Below the pieces are notes generated by a model that was given only the letters and a program-made list of their open reading frames with translations, was not told the DNA's origin and ran no database searches. A DNA stretch of 16,571 nucleotides from SVQP01 sp045603085 (GTDB taxonomy: Bacteria; Bacillota; Clostridia; Oscillospirales; CAG-272), in NCBI GenBank assembly GCA_045603085.1, contig JAZULL010000106.1:1-16571 (forward strand), written 5' to 3'. The translations under genes were made by a program, and so were the position numbers. Each line of letters starts with the position of its first letter. Position 1 is the first letter of the stretch. Shown here in pieces: positions 5,189 through 13,326 of this stretch.

Positions 5189-7450
5189 ATGCAGGAAAAC
5201 AGGGAAATGCAGGACGAGCGGATGAGCGACGGTCGCGGTCTTGTGCAGATCAGCGGTACGGTTGAGCACGTGATCTATGCAAACGAGGAAAACGGCTATG
5301 CTATATGTGATTTCGGTACGGATGACGACGAGCTGATCACAATTGTGGGCACAATGCCTTACGTGGCAGAGGGTGACAGAATCAATGCCTGGGGAAAATG
5401 GGTGCACAATCCCAAATACGGCACGCAGTTCAAGGTAGAGTCCTATGAGCGCGAGATGCCTGCAGATACTTCGGCCATTTTGCGTTATCTGTCGTCGGGA
5501 AGTATCAAGGGTGTTGGCCCCAAGACCGCCAAAAAGATTGTAGACAGATTTGGCGAGGAAACGCTGGAGATCATGGAAAACCATCCCGAATGGTTGGCTG
5601 AAATTCCGGGCATCACGCTCAAAAAGGCCAAGGAGATCGGCAAGGATTTCAATGAAAAATCGGGCATCCGCAACGCCATGATGTTTTTCAGGGACTTTTT
5701 CGGTGCGGCGCTGACCGTCCGTATTTATAAACAATGGGGAAGTGCGGCGGTGGATATCGCGCGTGCCAACCCGTACAGACTTTGCAACGAGATCAGCGGT
5801 ATCGGCTTTGAGCGCGCGGACGCCATGGCGCAAAGCCTTGGCATGGCGGCGGATCATCAGGAGCGGATCAAGAGCGGCATTTTGTATATGCTGCGCTCCA
5901 ATGCCGCGCAAAACGGACACGTTTGCCTGCCGCGCGACAAGCTGGTAGCGGCATCGGCAAAGCTTTTGGATATCGAGGCCGAGCACGCGGATGCGGCGGT
6001 CAGCCGTTTGCTGGTTGAAAACCGTGTGTGCTATTCCATGTTTGACGGCGTGCAGTATCTGTACGACAGCTACGTTTACGCCCAGGAGGTGTATATCGCC
6101 GAAAAGCTGGTGCTGCTGGATAAGGTTTGTCCCGCCATTGATTCGGGTGACGTAAACGCCTTTATCCGCAACGAGGAACGAAAGAACGGCATGCAGTATG
6201 CCACCATGCAGAAAAAGGCGATCTATGCGGCGCTGGAGAGCGGCGTTATGATCCTGACGGGCGGCCCGGGTACGGGTAAAACCACCGTCGTGCGTGCGCT
6301 GATCGATATTTTTGCGGGCATGGGGCACAAGGTCGCACTTTGCGCGCCCACAGGCCGCGCCGCCAAGCGACTTTCCGAGTCTACCCAAACCGAGGCCAAG
6401 ACCATCCATCGCCTTCTGGAGATGGAGTTTTCGGGGGAGGATGATGGCAGCGGCAGCAAGTTCCGCAAGAACCAGCAGGATCTGCTGGAGGAGAACGTCA
6501 TCATCGTGGACGAGGCGTCCATGGTGGATAACGCGCTGATGTGCCATTTGCTCAAGGCGGTCAAGCCGGGCGCGAGATTCATTCTGATCGGTGACGCCGA
6601 TCAGCTGCCCAGCGTGGGCGCGGGCTACGTGCTGCACGATCTGATCGAGAGCGGTCGCTTTTCCACGGTCTGCCTGGACGAGATCTTCCGTCAGGCGCTC
6701 TCGTCGCTGATCGTCACCAACGCACACGCCATCAACAAGGGGCAGATGCCGGATCTGTCGGTCAAGGATAACGATTTCTTTTTCCTGCCAAGGGAAAGTG
6801 ACGCGCAGATCGCAGCCACGGTTGCCGATCTGTATCAGAACCGCCTGCCGCGTACTTACGGTGAAATGGCGCGAACCGGCACGCAGATCATCACGCCCTC
6901 GCGTCGCGGCGAGGGTGGTACCGATCACCTCAACGTGCTGTTGCAGAGCCGTATGAATCCGCCCGCCAAGGGAAAGCGTGAGCATACCTTCCGCGACTGT
7001 GTGTTCCGTGAGGGAGATCGCGTCATGCAGGTCAGAAATAACTACGACATTGTCTGGGAAAAGACCGACGGCACGCAGGGAAGCGGCATTTTCAACGGTG
7101 ACATGGGTGTTATCCGCCGTATTTATCCTGAGGATCACGTCATGGATATCGAGTTTGACGACCGCATGGTGGAATACGAATTCGCCGTGCTGGAGGATCT
7201 GGAGCACGCGTATGCCATCACGGTGCATAAGAGTCAGGGAAGTGAATATCCCATTGTTATTGTGCCGATGTATGCGGCGCCGCCCATGCTTCTGACCAGA
7301 AATTTACTTTATACCGCGGTCACCAGAGCGCAGAATATGGTGATCTTTGTGGGGCGCGAGGATATCGTGGCCAAAATGGTAGCCAATAACCGCCAGTCCA
7401 TGCGCTATACCGGGCTTGCCCAGCGTTTGCGCACAGAGGTGGAAAAATGA
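5189..7450 (+). CDS. recD2: RecD2-type DNA helicase (YrrC family)
   Basis: This is an ATP-driven 5'-3' DNA helicase of superfamily 1B, the stand-alone RecD found in bacteria with or without RecBC; it is linked to DNA repair and replication fork maintenance. The 753 residues fit the family. The N-terminal third carries an OB-like start (ISGTVEHVIYANEENGYAI) and helix-hairpin-helix repeats (SIKGVGPKTAKKIVDRFG, AEIPGITLKKAKEIG, ISGIGFERADAMA), the mark of RecD2 as opposed to RecD. The helicase core has Walker A GGPGTGKTT at 358-366 (Lys364), Walker B DEAS at 441-444, motif III GDADQLPSVGAG, VHKSQGSEYP at 679-688 and YTAVTRAQ near 708-715. AAGGAG at 5176-5181 sets the start. The last bases overlap the next gene by four (ATGA), so translation is likely coupled to comFC. 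Confidence 0.96.
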   Translation: MQENREMQDERMSDGRGLVQISGTVEHVIYANEENGYAICDFGTDDDELITIVGTMPYVAEGDRINAWGKWVHNPKYGTQFKVESYEREMPADTSAILRYLSSGSIKGVGPKTAKKIVDRFGEETLEIMENHPEWLAEIPGITLKKAKEIGKDFNEKSGIRNAMMFFRDFFGAALTVRIYKQWGSAAVDIARANPYRLCNEISGIGFERADAMAQSLGMAADHQERIKSGILYMLRSNAAQNGHVCLPRDKLVAASAKLLDIEAEHADAAVSRLLVENRVCYSMFDGVQYLYDSYVYAQEVYIAEKLVLLDKVCPAIDSGDVNAFIRNEERKNGMQYATMQKKAIYAALESGVMILTGGPGTGKTTVVRALIDIFAGMGHKVALCAPTGRAAKRLSESTQTEAKTIHRLLEMEFSGEDDGSGSKFRKNQQDLLEENVIIVDEASMVDNALMCHLLKAVKPGARFILIGDADQLPSVGAGYVLHDLIESGRFSTVCLDEIFRQALSSLIVTNAHAINKGQMPDLSVKDNDFFFLPRESDAQIAATVADLYQNRLPRTYGEMARTGTQIITPSRRGEGGTDHLNVLLQSRMNPPAKGKREHTFRDCVFREGDRVMQVRNNYDIVWEKTDGTQGSGIFNGDMGVIRRIYPEDHVMDIEFDDRMVEYEFAVLEDLEHAYAITVHKSQGSEYPIVIVPMYAAPPMLLTRNLLYTAVTRAQNMVIFVGREDIVAKMVANNRQSMRYTGLAQRLRTEVEK

Positions 7451-8202
7451 GCATGAGAATGCTTCGCCGCCTTTTGTTCCCGCCCCGATGTGCCGCTTGC
7501 GGCGAGCTGCTGGACGGCATGCACCGTCCTGTGCCGCGGGCACTTTGCAAGGATTGCGCCGTCAGGTGGGACGAGGCTAAGAATCGCCCCTGCCATTGCT
7601 GCGGCTATCCCATCACGGATTGCACCGCGTCGCCCGCCATGCCGTCAAGACATGGGGTGAAGACCTTGCTTCGTCTGGTCGAATACGTGCCGGACAGAAG
7701 ATTTGAGATTGCCAACCGCGTGATCTTCAAGCTCAAGGATCAGGACAGCATCGAGCTGCAGGAATTTCTTGCCGCAGAGCTTGTGCCGCTGATCGAAAAG
7801 CAGCTGCTGATGCTGGGGCAGACGCCCGAGAACACCGTGTTTGTGTGGGCACCGCGCTCGGTCCGCGCCGAGAGAAGCATCGGGCACGACCAATCCAAGC
7901 GGCTGTGTTATGCGCTTTGCAGGGCGATGGGGATGCCGAAGCCCAAGTGTATGATCCGTCGTACGGGTGGCAGAGTGCAAAAGAAGCTGGGGCAGACCGA
8001 GCGCCGCAAGAACGCTTTCGGGGCATTTGAGGCGGTGGAGAAAAACTGCGCCGCGCTCAAGGGAAAGTGCGTGGTTTTGGTGGATGACGTGGTCACCACC
8101 GGCTCGACACTCTCTGCCTGTGCCGCAAAGCTCAAGCCTTATGGGCCTGCGGTCATCATCGCGGCCTGCATTGCGGTCGATACGCCGCAAAATCATACTT
8201 AA
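7447..8202 (+). CDS. comFC: ComF family phosphoribosyltransferase-like protein (ComFC type)
   Basis: The product has 251 residues. The N-terminus holds paired cysteines for a zinc ribbon (Cys15/Cys18, Cys34/Cys37, Cys49/Cys52), and the C-terminal half is a type I phosphoribosyltransferase fold with the PRPP-binding stretch VVLVDDVVTTGST at 209-221. In naturally competent bacteria ComFC helps move single-stranded DNA inward or protect it, together with the helicase ComFA; the family is also common where competence is unknown. No comFA is visible here; the helicase directly before it is RecD2. ATG 7447 overlaps the recD2 stop by four bases, and a purine-rich GAGGTGG at 7436-7442 lies in front. 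The usual GxNQ motif appears as GHDQSKRL. It probably shares an operon with recD2 and the following acetyltransferase. Confidence 0.9.
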   Translation: MSMRMLRRLLFPPRCAACGELLDGMHRPVPRALCKDCAVRWDEAKNRPCHCCGYPITDCTASPAMPSRHGVKTLLRLVEYVPDRRFEIANRVIFKLKDQDSIELQEFLAAELVPLIEKQLLMLGQTPENTVFVWAPRSVRAERSIGHDQSKRLCYALCRAMGMPKPKCMIRRTGGRVQKKLGQTERRKNAFGAFEAVEKNCAALKGKCVVLVDDVVTTGSTLSACAAKLKPYGPAVIIAACIAVDTPQNHT

Positions 8203-8222
8203 AATACGCCGGAGGAAGCAAA

Positions 8223-8747
8223 ATGGAACAGTTGATCATGCGCTGGAAAAACGACGGTGGTTCGTCGGAGCTTGGAAAAATGCCTGCGGGCTGTGAGATC
8301 GTCAGCTTTTTACAGCTGGAGAATGCCATGGACGCATGGCTGGATATCGTGCAATACGGCTTGTCCGAGGGAAAGATGGATGCGGCGTTTTATCACGACA
8401 CTATGACCGCACACCCGGGGTATAGCGAGGACAAGTGCTTTTTCGTCGTGGAAAGCGGCGTGGCGGTCGCAACCCTGACCGTAATCTGCGATTATGACAA
8501 AAAAGAGGGCTACGTTCATATGGTCGCCTGCCGCGAGTCTGCAAGAGGGAAGGGGTACGGCACGCTGCTGTGCCGTCTTGCAAGGACCGTGCTCAAAAAA
8601 GAGGGCATGGAAAGTGCCTATTTGACTACCGACGATTGGCGTATCCCCGCCATTAAAAGTTACCTGCGCATTGGCTTTGCCCCCGACCTTTCCACCGAGG
8701 ACTTCAAGCAGAGGTGGGAGAAGATATACCAAATTATCGAAAAATAA
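8223..8747 (+). CDS. GNAT family N-acetyltransferase
   Basis: The product has 174 residues with the GNAT fold. The acetyl-CoA pyrophosphate-binding loop is clear: VHMVACRESARGKGYGTLLC, with RGKGYG at residues 108-113. Downstream, SAYLTTDDWRIPAIKSYLRIGF is the usual beta-strand, helix and strand end where a Tyr often acts as general acid. The substrate cannot be read; it could be a protein N-terminus, a small amine or an antibiotic. The N-terminus (MEQLIMRWKNDGG) is found in a group of Clostridia acetyltransferases as I recall them. GGAGGA at 8211-8216 sets the start, 20 bases after comFC, so it is the last gene of the metK-recD2-comFC run. It ends at a hairpin shared with the convergent esterase gene. 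Confidence 0.88.
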   Translation: MEQLIMRWKNDGGSSELGKMPAGCEIVSFLQLENAMDAWLDIVQYGLSEGKMDAAFYHDTMTAHPGYSEDKCFFVVESGVAVATLTVICDYDKKEGYVHMVACRESARGKGYGTLLCRLARTVLKKEGMESAYLTTDDWRIPAIKSYLRIGFAPDLSTEDFKQRWEKIYQIIEK

Positions 8748-8750
8748 AAG

Positions 8751-8782
8751 AAGGGGCTGCTAATTAGCAGTCCCTTTTGTGT
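8751..8782 (+). terminator. Bidirectional terminator between convergent genes
   Basis: AAGGGGCTGCT (8751-8761) pairs with AGCAGTCCCTT (8766-8776) in 11 pairs, one G-U, around the loop AATT. On the plus strand a broken T run follows (TTGTGTT). On the minus strand the run after the hairpin is also T-rich (CTTTTATTTTT over 8740-8750). It sits between the GNAT stop (8747) and the esterase stop (8788), so it can serve both genes. Confidence 0.8.
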
Positions 8783-8787
8783 TATTC

Positions 8788-9603
8788 TCAGAAACTCATC
8801 ATCCAACGGCCGGCATCCAGGATCCATCTTTCGCATTCGGGACGCTCCAGCATGGCCTGACCGTAGGAGGTCTCCTTGTTGCAAAGTGCCAGACCGTGCG
8901 GGCCGAAGGGGTAAACGTGCAGCTCAAAGCTGACGCCGTTATCTGCCAGCGCATGGGCGTAGACCAGCGCGTTTTGCACGGGAACAAGGCCGTCCTCTGC
9001 CGTGTGCCAGATAAAGGCGGGCGCGGTGTCGGGGCCAACGTGCTTGTCCACCGAGTAGTAGGCGCGATCCTCGGCGGTGGCGTTTGCGTCGCCGCAAAGC
9101 AGGTTGAACGAGCCTGCGTGTCCGTAGTGATTGCTTGCAATGACGGGATAGCCCAGCACCGTGCCGGTGGGCTTGTGCAGGTCGTTGTCAAGACAGCCAA
9201 CGGCTTCTCTGATCTCGGGGAGCTTATACATAGTGCCCGCAGAGGCAGAAAGGTGACCGCCCGCGCTGTAGCCGTTGATAAAGACGTAGCGAGGATCAAC
9301 GTCGTATTCCTCGGCGTGCTCGCGCAGGTACTTGACCGTCATGCAAGCCTCGATCAGAGGGCGGTTATTGGCGGCATTCTCGCAGATCGAATAGCGCAGA
9401 ATGAACACGTTAAAGCCGGCAGAGAGAAACTGCAGCGCGATGGGCTCTGCCTCGCGGTCGGACAAAAATGCATAGCCGCCGCCGGGGCAGACAATGACTG
9501 TGCGGCGCGCGCCGATCTGCAGCTCGGGACTCTTGTCGTGCAGATAGCCGATCAGCGAGCATTCGGGGTATTGGGGGAAGGGTTGCAGAGTAAAGTGCTT
9601 CAT
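8788..9603 (-). CDS. Alpha/beta-hydrolase, acetyl-esterase / BD-FAE-like
   Basis: The product has 271 residues with the alpha/beta-hydrolase fold of the esterase/lipase class (COG0657-like). The oxyanion loop is PGGGY at residues 40-44, the nucleophile elbow GYSAGG has Ser113, and the likely partners are Asp204 (TAEDGLVPV) and His236 (FGPHGLAL), so the catalytic triad is complete. There is no signal peptide, so it acts in the cytoplasm. The family includes acetylxylan esterases and feruloyl esterases that strip acetyl or phenolic groups from plant sugars; the exact substrate is not visible. I start it at ATG 9603-9601 because AAAGGA lies 9 bases upstream on the minus strand; the frame stays open to 9657, but that longer start has no ribosome binding site and runs through the promoter. 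It has its own promoter and faces away from the surface protein gene. Confidence 0.9.
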   Translation of the reverse strand: MKHFTLQPFPQYPECSLIGYLHDKSPELQIGARRTVIVCPGGGYAFLSDREAEPIALQFLSAGFNVFILRYSICENAANNRPLIEACMTVKYLREHAEEYDVDPRYVFINGYSAGGHLSASAGTMYKLPEIREAVGCLDNDLHKPTGTVLGYPVIASNHYGHAGSFNLLCGDANATAEDRAYYSVDKHVGPDTAPAFIWHTAEDGLVPVQNALVYAHALADNGVSFELHVYPFGPHGLALCNKETSYGQAMLERPECERWILDAGRWMMSF

Positions 9604-9633
9604 AGCGTTAAGTCCTTTCCATTTATTTATTTT

Positions 9634-9662
9634 ATTATAGCACAGGATCTTTTCCAATGCAA
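9634..9662 (-). promoter_or_regulatory. Promoter of the esterase gene
   Basis: On the minus strand TTGCAT (9662-9657), a 17-base spacer and a perfect TATAAT (9639-9634) stand about 30 bases before the esterase start at 9603. Transcription should begin near 9627. Confidence 0.7.
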
Positions 9663-9707
9663 TGGCGTTTGAATATTTAGTGTGTTATAAAAAAATACAA
9701 ATGCTAC

Positions 9708-9736
9708 TTGACACGGGTTGGAAAATTCGGTATAAT
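9708..9736 (+). promoter_or_regulatory. Consensus promoter of the surface protein gene
   Basis: A perfect TTGACA (9708-9713), a 17-base spacer and a perfect TATAAT (9731-9736) form a full-consensus housekeeping promoter. An A-rich stretch (9684-9700) lies just upstream where an UP element would be. Start of transcription should be near 9743, leaving a leader of about 54 bases. Confidence 0.9.
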
Positions 9737-9796
9737 ATGATTAATAAGATGGCGAGTGTTCGTCGCTTGTTAATACTAATTTATAAGAGGTGCAAC

Positions 9797-11377
9797 ATGA
9801 AAAAATTGATGGCTGTGCTCTTGGCCGCTATCATGATCACTGCAATCTGCGCAATTTCCGCAGTTGCTGCTGACCGTGTAGAGGTTGCGGGCTACTATGA
9901 GTACGCTTCTCCCAAGAACGATGAGGTTCTTGCAGGTGAAGCAGGCGAAGCCTCCGTTACATGGAACGTTCCTTACCTTGGCTTTGAGCCCGCGCTTGAC
10001 GGTAACATCGGCAAGACCGAGTATGAGCGTTTCGAAAACTACGAAGACTACATCACGCTGGCAACCACCACCAACTACGGTGCTGATGCTGCTGACGCGC
10101 TGTACGGGAAAGTCAAGGACGGCTTCTTTGACGTTTACTGGGGCTGGGACGGCAAGTACCTGTACATGGCATTTGAGGTTGACTGTGTAGACGGCTACCA
10201 CTGCAACTTTGATCAGGAAGTTATGCTGTTCGCTTACAACTGCCTGCAGATTGGTCTTTCCGACGTTGATGCTACCGGTAAGGATACCTCTTACACCGAG
10301 CTTGGCTTTGGCTATGACAACGTAACCGGCGAAGATCGCTCCTTTACTTGGGCAGGTCAGTACCAGTCCGGCGCTGACGACTACGTCGGTAAGTACGACG
10401 ACGCTACCAAGAGAGTGACCTACGAGCTGAGAATCGACCTTCAGCAGGCTCTGGGTCTGGAAAAGTACCCCGAGAACGGCGACCAGTGCAACATGGCATT
10501 CGTTCTGGAGATCGGCGGCGAGAATGACTCTACCAAGAACGCACAGGTTCTGTTCTGCCAGGGTATTGGCGGTCAGTACTCCATGAAGATGAACGAGTAT
10601 TTTGCTCGCATTACCTTTACCGGTAAGCCCGATGACGTGATTATCGAGCCCGGTGAGATCGTTGGCCTGGATCCTGTAAAGCTTGAGTACGATCTGCGCG
10701 AGCTTGTAGACCTTTCCAACGCTGACACATTTGCAGGCTTTGCTGCCGAGGGTGCTACCTTTGAGCAGGTAACCGAGGGCGAGGAGACCTTCGCTCGCTT
10801 CACCGCTACCGAGGACGGCGCTTATCTGTACAGCAACGTTTATCCCAGAAACGTACTGAGCGATGCAAAATACGTTGTTATCAAGTACCGCACCAACTCC
10901 GAGCTGACCGATGAGATCGGTATTCTGTGGAAGACCAGACAGGATCCCGAGTACAAGCTTGAGGATTGCTACTTCGATCCCATCGACAAGACCGGTGACC
11001 AGTGGAACTATCTGCTGCTTGACATGAGCAGCGAAGGCTCCTGGCAGGACTATATCCGTTGCTTCGGCCTGATTCCTTTCTATGATGAGGAAGGTGCTGC
11101 AGGCAGCGTATTTGACATTGCCTGGATCGAATTCTACGGCGAAGATCCTTATGATCTGTATGAGGATAAGCTGATCACCACCGAGGCTTCCACCACCGAG
11201 CCCGAAGAGGATTCCTCCGATGATGCAGGTTCCGAGAATGACACCACCGTTGCCGGTGACGAAGAGCAGACCACCGAAGCTCCCAAGACCGAAAAGGCTT
11301 GCGGCGGTATCGTTGGCGCAGGCGTGCTGGCAATCGTTGCAGTGATTGGCTGTGCAGTTGTTTTCAAGAAGGACTAA
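9797..11377 (+). CDS. Secreted, C-terminally anchored protein with CBM9-like domain
   Basis: The product has 526 residues. Residues 1-25 are a signal peptide (MKKLMAVLLAAIMITAI, likely cut after AVAA). From about 59 to 277 there is a carbohydrate-binding module 9-like domain (FEPALDGNIGKTEYERF start, YWGWDGKYLYMAFEV core, end FARITFTG). About 298-450 looks like a second beta-sandwich (EFARFTATEDGAYLYS to FDIAWIEFYG) that I cannot name. Residues 455-500 are rich in Thr, Ser, Glu and Asp, a typical wall-spanning linker. Residues 502-526 form CGG, a hydrophobic helix and a FKKD tail, so the protein stays in the membrane facing outward; no LPXTG is seen. No catalytic domain is visible, so a surface glycan-binding role is inferred. 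GAGGTG at 9786-9791 sets the start; in-frame ATGs upstream lie in the promoter. A consensus promoter and biased codons suggest abundance. Confidence 0.82.
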   Translation: MKKLMAVLLAAIMITAICAISAVAADRVEVAGYYEYASPKNDEVLAGEAGEASVTWNVPYLGFEPALDGNIGKTEYERFENYEDYITLATTTNYGADAADALYGKVKDGFFDVYWGWDGKYLYMAFEVDCVDGYHCNFDQEVMLFAYNCLQIGLSDVDATGKDTSYTELGFGYDNVTGEDRSFTWAGQYQSGADDYVGKYDDATKRVTYELRIDLQQALGLEKYPENGDQCNMAFVLEIGGENDSTKNAQVLFCQGIGGQYSMKMNEYFARITFTGKPDDVIIEPGEIVGLDPVKLEYDLRELVDLSNADTFAGFAAEGATFEQVTEGEETFARFTATEDGAYLYSNVYPRNVLSDAKYVVIKYRTNSELTDEIGILWKTRQDPEYKLEDCYFDPIDKTGDQWNYLLLDMSSEGSWQDYIRCFGLIPFYDEEGAAGSVFDIAWIEFYGEDPYDLYEDKLITTEASTTEPEEDSSDDAGSENDTTVAGDEEQTTEAPKTEKACGGIVGAGVLAIVAVIGCAVVFKKD

Positions 11378-11394
11378 TTGAATAGTACCCTTAT

Positions 11395-11425
11395 GGGGCG
11401 TTGCGTAAAGCAACGCCCCTTTTTT
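11395..11425 (+). terminator. Terminator of the surface protein gene
   Basis: GGGGCGTTGC (11395-11404) and GCAACGCCCC (11410-11419) form a perfect 10-bp stem around GTAAA, followed by six T. It lies 17 bases after the stop codon. Confidence 0.95.
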
Positions 11426-11447
11426 CACACAAAAAAGGGAAGAAAGG

Positions 11448-11476
11448 TAGACAAAGCCCACACAGTGTGCTATAAT
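11448..11476 (+). promoter_or_regulatory. Promoter of the M3 peptidase gene
   Basis: TAGACA (11448-11453), a 17-base spacer and a perfect TATAAT (11471-11476) lie between the previous terminator and the gene. The in-frame ATG at 11475 overlaps the -10 box and cannot be the start. Confidence 0.88.
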
Positions 11477-11510
11477 GGGTGTAATATTTCCAAGAAAAGG
11501 GGATCTTACT

Positions 11511-13190
11511 ATGAAAGTTTCGCAAATTCCTTACAAGAGATATACGCTGGAGGATGCACAGGCAGCTTTCGGTGCCTTTACCGAGGCCAACGCAAAGGCT
11601 AAGAGCGCCGAGGACGTGCTGGCCGCCAAGGCTGCGCTGATCGAGAGCATGATCGATTATTACACCGCCGCTTCTTTGGCCAACTGCCGCTTTACATTAG
11701 ATACCAGAGATGAGTTTTACAGCGCAGAGGTCTCTTACTACGACGAGATCGGTCCGCACATTTCGGGCATGCAGGCTGAGTACGGCAAGCTGCTGCTGAC
11801 CTCGCCCTACCGTGCCGAGCTGGAAAAGCTGCTCAATCCCCGCATCTTCAAGTCGCTTGAGATCAGCATGAAGTGCTTTGACCCCTGCATCGTAGAGGAT
11901 ATGCAGTTGGAAAACAGCATTACCACCGAGTATTCCAAGTTCATGTCCGAGATGAAGTTTGAGTTCCGTGGCGAGACCATGCCGCTCTCGGCTCTGCGCG
12001 GACACCTTGAGGATGGCGACCGCCAGACACGCCGCGAGTGCGCCGAGGCCATCGGTCGCGGTCTGCAAGCCAATGCCGAGCAGCTGGACGAGATCTATGA
12101 CAAGCTGGTCAAGGTGCGCCACACCATGGCCACCAAGCTGGGCTATGAGAGCTTTGTGGAGCTGGGCTATTACCGTATGGGCAGAATGGACTATAACGCC
12201 GAGATGGTGCGCAAGTTCCGCGATAACGTCAAGGAATCTCTTGTGCCCCGCGTTGCCGCGCTCAAGCAAAAGCTGGCAGATGAGATGGACTACGGGACCT
12301 TTATGTTCTACGACGATGCTGTCTGGATGGCAGGCGAGCAGCCCAGGCCCATGCTGGACAAGGACGGCATTTTCGCCGCAGCGCAGGAAATGTACGATTC
12401 CATGAATCCAGTAGTGGGTGATTTTATGCGCGCCATGCAACAGGCTGAGGCGTTTGACGTGGATGCGCGCGACGGCAAGTGGGGCGGTGGCTATTGCACC
12501 TGCTTCCCCAGATACAACCAACCCTTTATCCTGGCCAACTTCAACGGCTCCTGCGGTGACGTGGACGTTATGACCCACGAATTCGGTCATGCACTGGCGG
12601 CACATTTTGCGTGCGAGCAGAACAACTTTGAGCTGGACGTGGGCGGCATGGAGACCGCAGAATGCCACTCCATGAGCATGGAATTCCTTTGCTGGAAGTA
12701 CATGGATAAGTTCTTTGGCGATATGGCGCCCAAGTACAGAAAGCGTCACCTCCTGGATGCACTCAGCTTTATCCCTTACGGCGTGATCGTGGACGAATTC
12801 CAGCACGTTATGTACGAAAATCCCGACCTGACCCCTGCCGAGCGCAAGCAGGTCTATCTGGAGCTGGAGGCCAAGTACCGTCCTTATATGAGCCTTGCGG
12901 GCATTCCTTATCTCGAAGAGGGAACCAGATGGCAGTATCAGATGCACATCTACGAAAGTCCCTTCTATTATATCGACTACTGCCTGGCGCAGACGGTGGC
13001 CATCGGCTTTTTGGTTGCTTCGACCGAGAATTACGACGATGCGCTGGAGAAGTATCTGGCGTTTGTCAAGTGCGGCGGCACCAAGGCATTCGAGCAGCTG
13101 ATCGAGGATGCGGGATTGGCGTCCCCCTTCAAGGATGGCGCGCTGGAAACTCTTGCCGACAAGGCGGCAGAGATTGCCAACTCTCTGTAA
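11511..13190 (+). CDS. M3 family oligoendopeptidase (PepF-like)
   Basis: This zinc metallopeptidase of family M3 (oligoendopeptidase group) cuts short peptides in the cytoplasm. It has 559 residues, near the usual 560-600, and no signal peptide. The zinc site is HEFGH at 356-360, with the third ligand most likely Glu384 in METAECHS, about 25 residues on as in other M3 enzymes. The substrate-binding end carries YESPFYYIDYCLAQTVAIGF, also typical. The N-terminal half is helical, as expected for the lid. AAAGGGG at 11496-11502 sets the start at 11511. The gene stands alone, with its own promoter and a terminator at 13199-13232. It likely finishes the breakdown of imported or internal peptides; natural substrates are not known from sequence. 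Confidence 0.95.
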   Translation: MKVSQIPYKRYTLEDAQAAFGAFTEANAKAKSAEDVLAAKAALIESMIDYYTAASLANCRFTLDTRDEFYSAEVSYYDEIGPHISGMQAEYGKLLLTSPYRAELEKLLNPRIFKSLEISMKCFDPCIVEDMQLENSITTEYSKFMSEMKFEFRGETMPLSALRGHLEDGDRQTRRECAEAIGRGLQANAEQLDEIYDKLVKVRHTMATKLGYESFVELGYYRMGRMDYNAEMVRKFRDNVKESLVPRVAALKQKLADEMDYGTFMFYDDAVWMAGEQPRPMLDKDGIFAAAQEMYDSMNPVVGDFMRAMQQAEAFDVDARDGKWGGGYCTCFPRYNQPFILANFNGSCGDVDVMTHEFGHALAAHFACEQNNFELDVGGMETAECHSMSMEFLCWKYMDKFFGDMAPKYRKRHLLDALSFIPYGVIVDEFQHVMYENPDLTPAERKQVYLELEAKYRPYMSLAGIPYLEEGTRWQYQMHIYESPFYYIDYCLAQTVAIGFLVASTENYDDALEKYLAFVKCGGTKAFEQLIEDAGLASPFKDGALETLADKAAEIANSL

Positions 13191-13198
13191 TCATTTTT

Positions 13199-13232
13199 CC
13201 CCATGCACCGCGTGTGCATGGGGATATTTTTT
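13199..13232 (+). terminator. Terminator of the M3 peptidase gene
   Basis: CCCCATGCAC (13199-13208) pairs with GTGCATGGGG (13214-13223), a perfect 10-bp stem with loop CGCGT, followed by ATATTTTTT. It starts eight bases after the stop codon. Confidence 0.95.
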
Positions 13233-13254
13233 GGCCGAATTTTCTCATGTCTTG

Positions 13255-13283
13255 TTGCAAAAGAGAGAGTGATGTGTTAAAAT
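13255..13283 (+). promoter_or_regulatory. Promoter of the GH20 gene
   Basis: TTGCAA (13255-13260), a 17-base spacer and TAAAAT (13278-13283) lie just after the previous terminator. The in-frame ATG at 13282 overlaps the -10 box, so the downstream ATG at 13327 is preferred. Confidence 0.75.
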
Positions 13284-13326
13284 GGTAATATATGACGTAC
13301 TCCTGCACGGAGGGAAAGGACGAATT

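Noticed and set aside
5072..7228. 718-residue minus-strand open frame opposite recD2
   Set aside because: Antisense shadow; the plus strand carries all helicase motifs.
8779..9672. Plus-strand open frame opposite the esterase
   Set aside because: The minus strand has a complete catalytic triad, ribosome binding site and promoter; the plus frame has none of these.
9662..9796. Longer N-terminus for the surface protein
   Set aside because: It crosses a full-consensus promoter, and the signal peptide starts at 9797.
9776..11461. 561-residue minus-strand open frame opposite the surface protein gene
   Set aside because: It runs through a terminator and start region and shows no family features.
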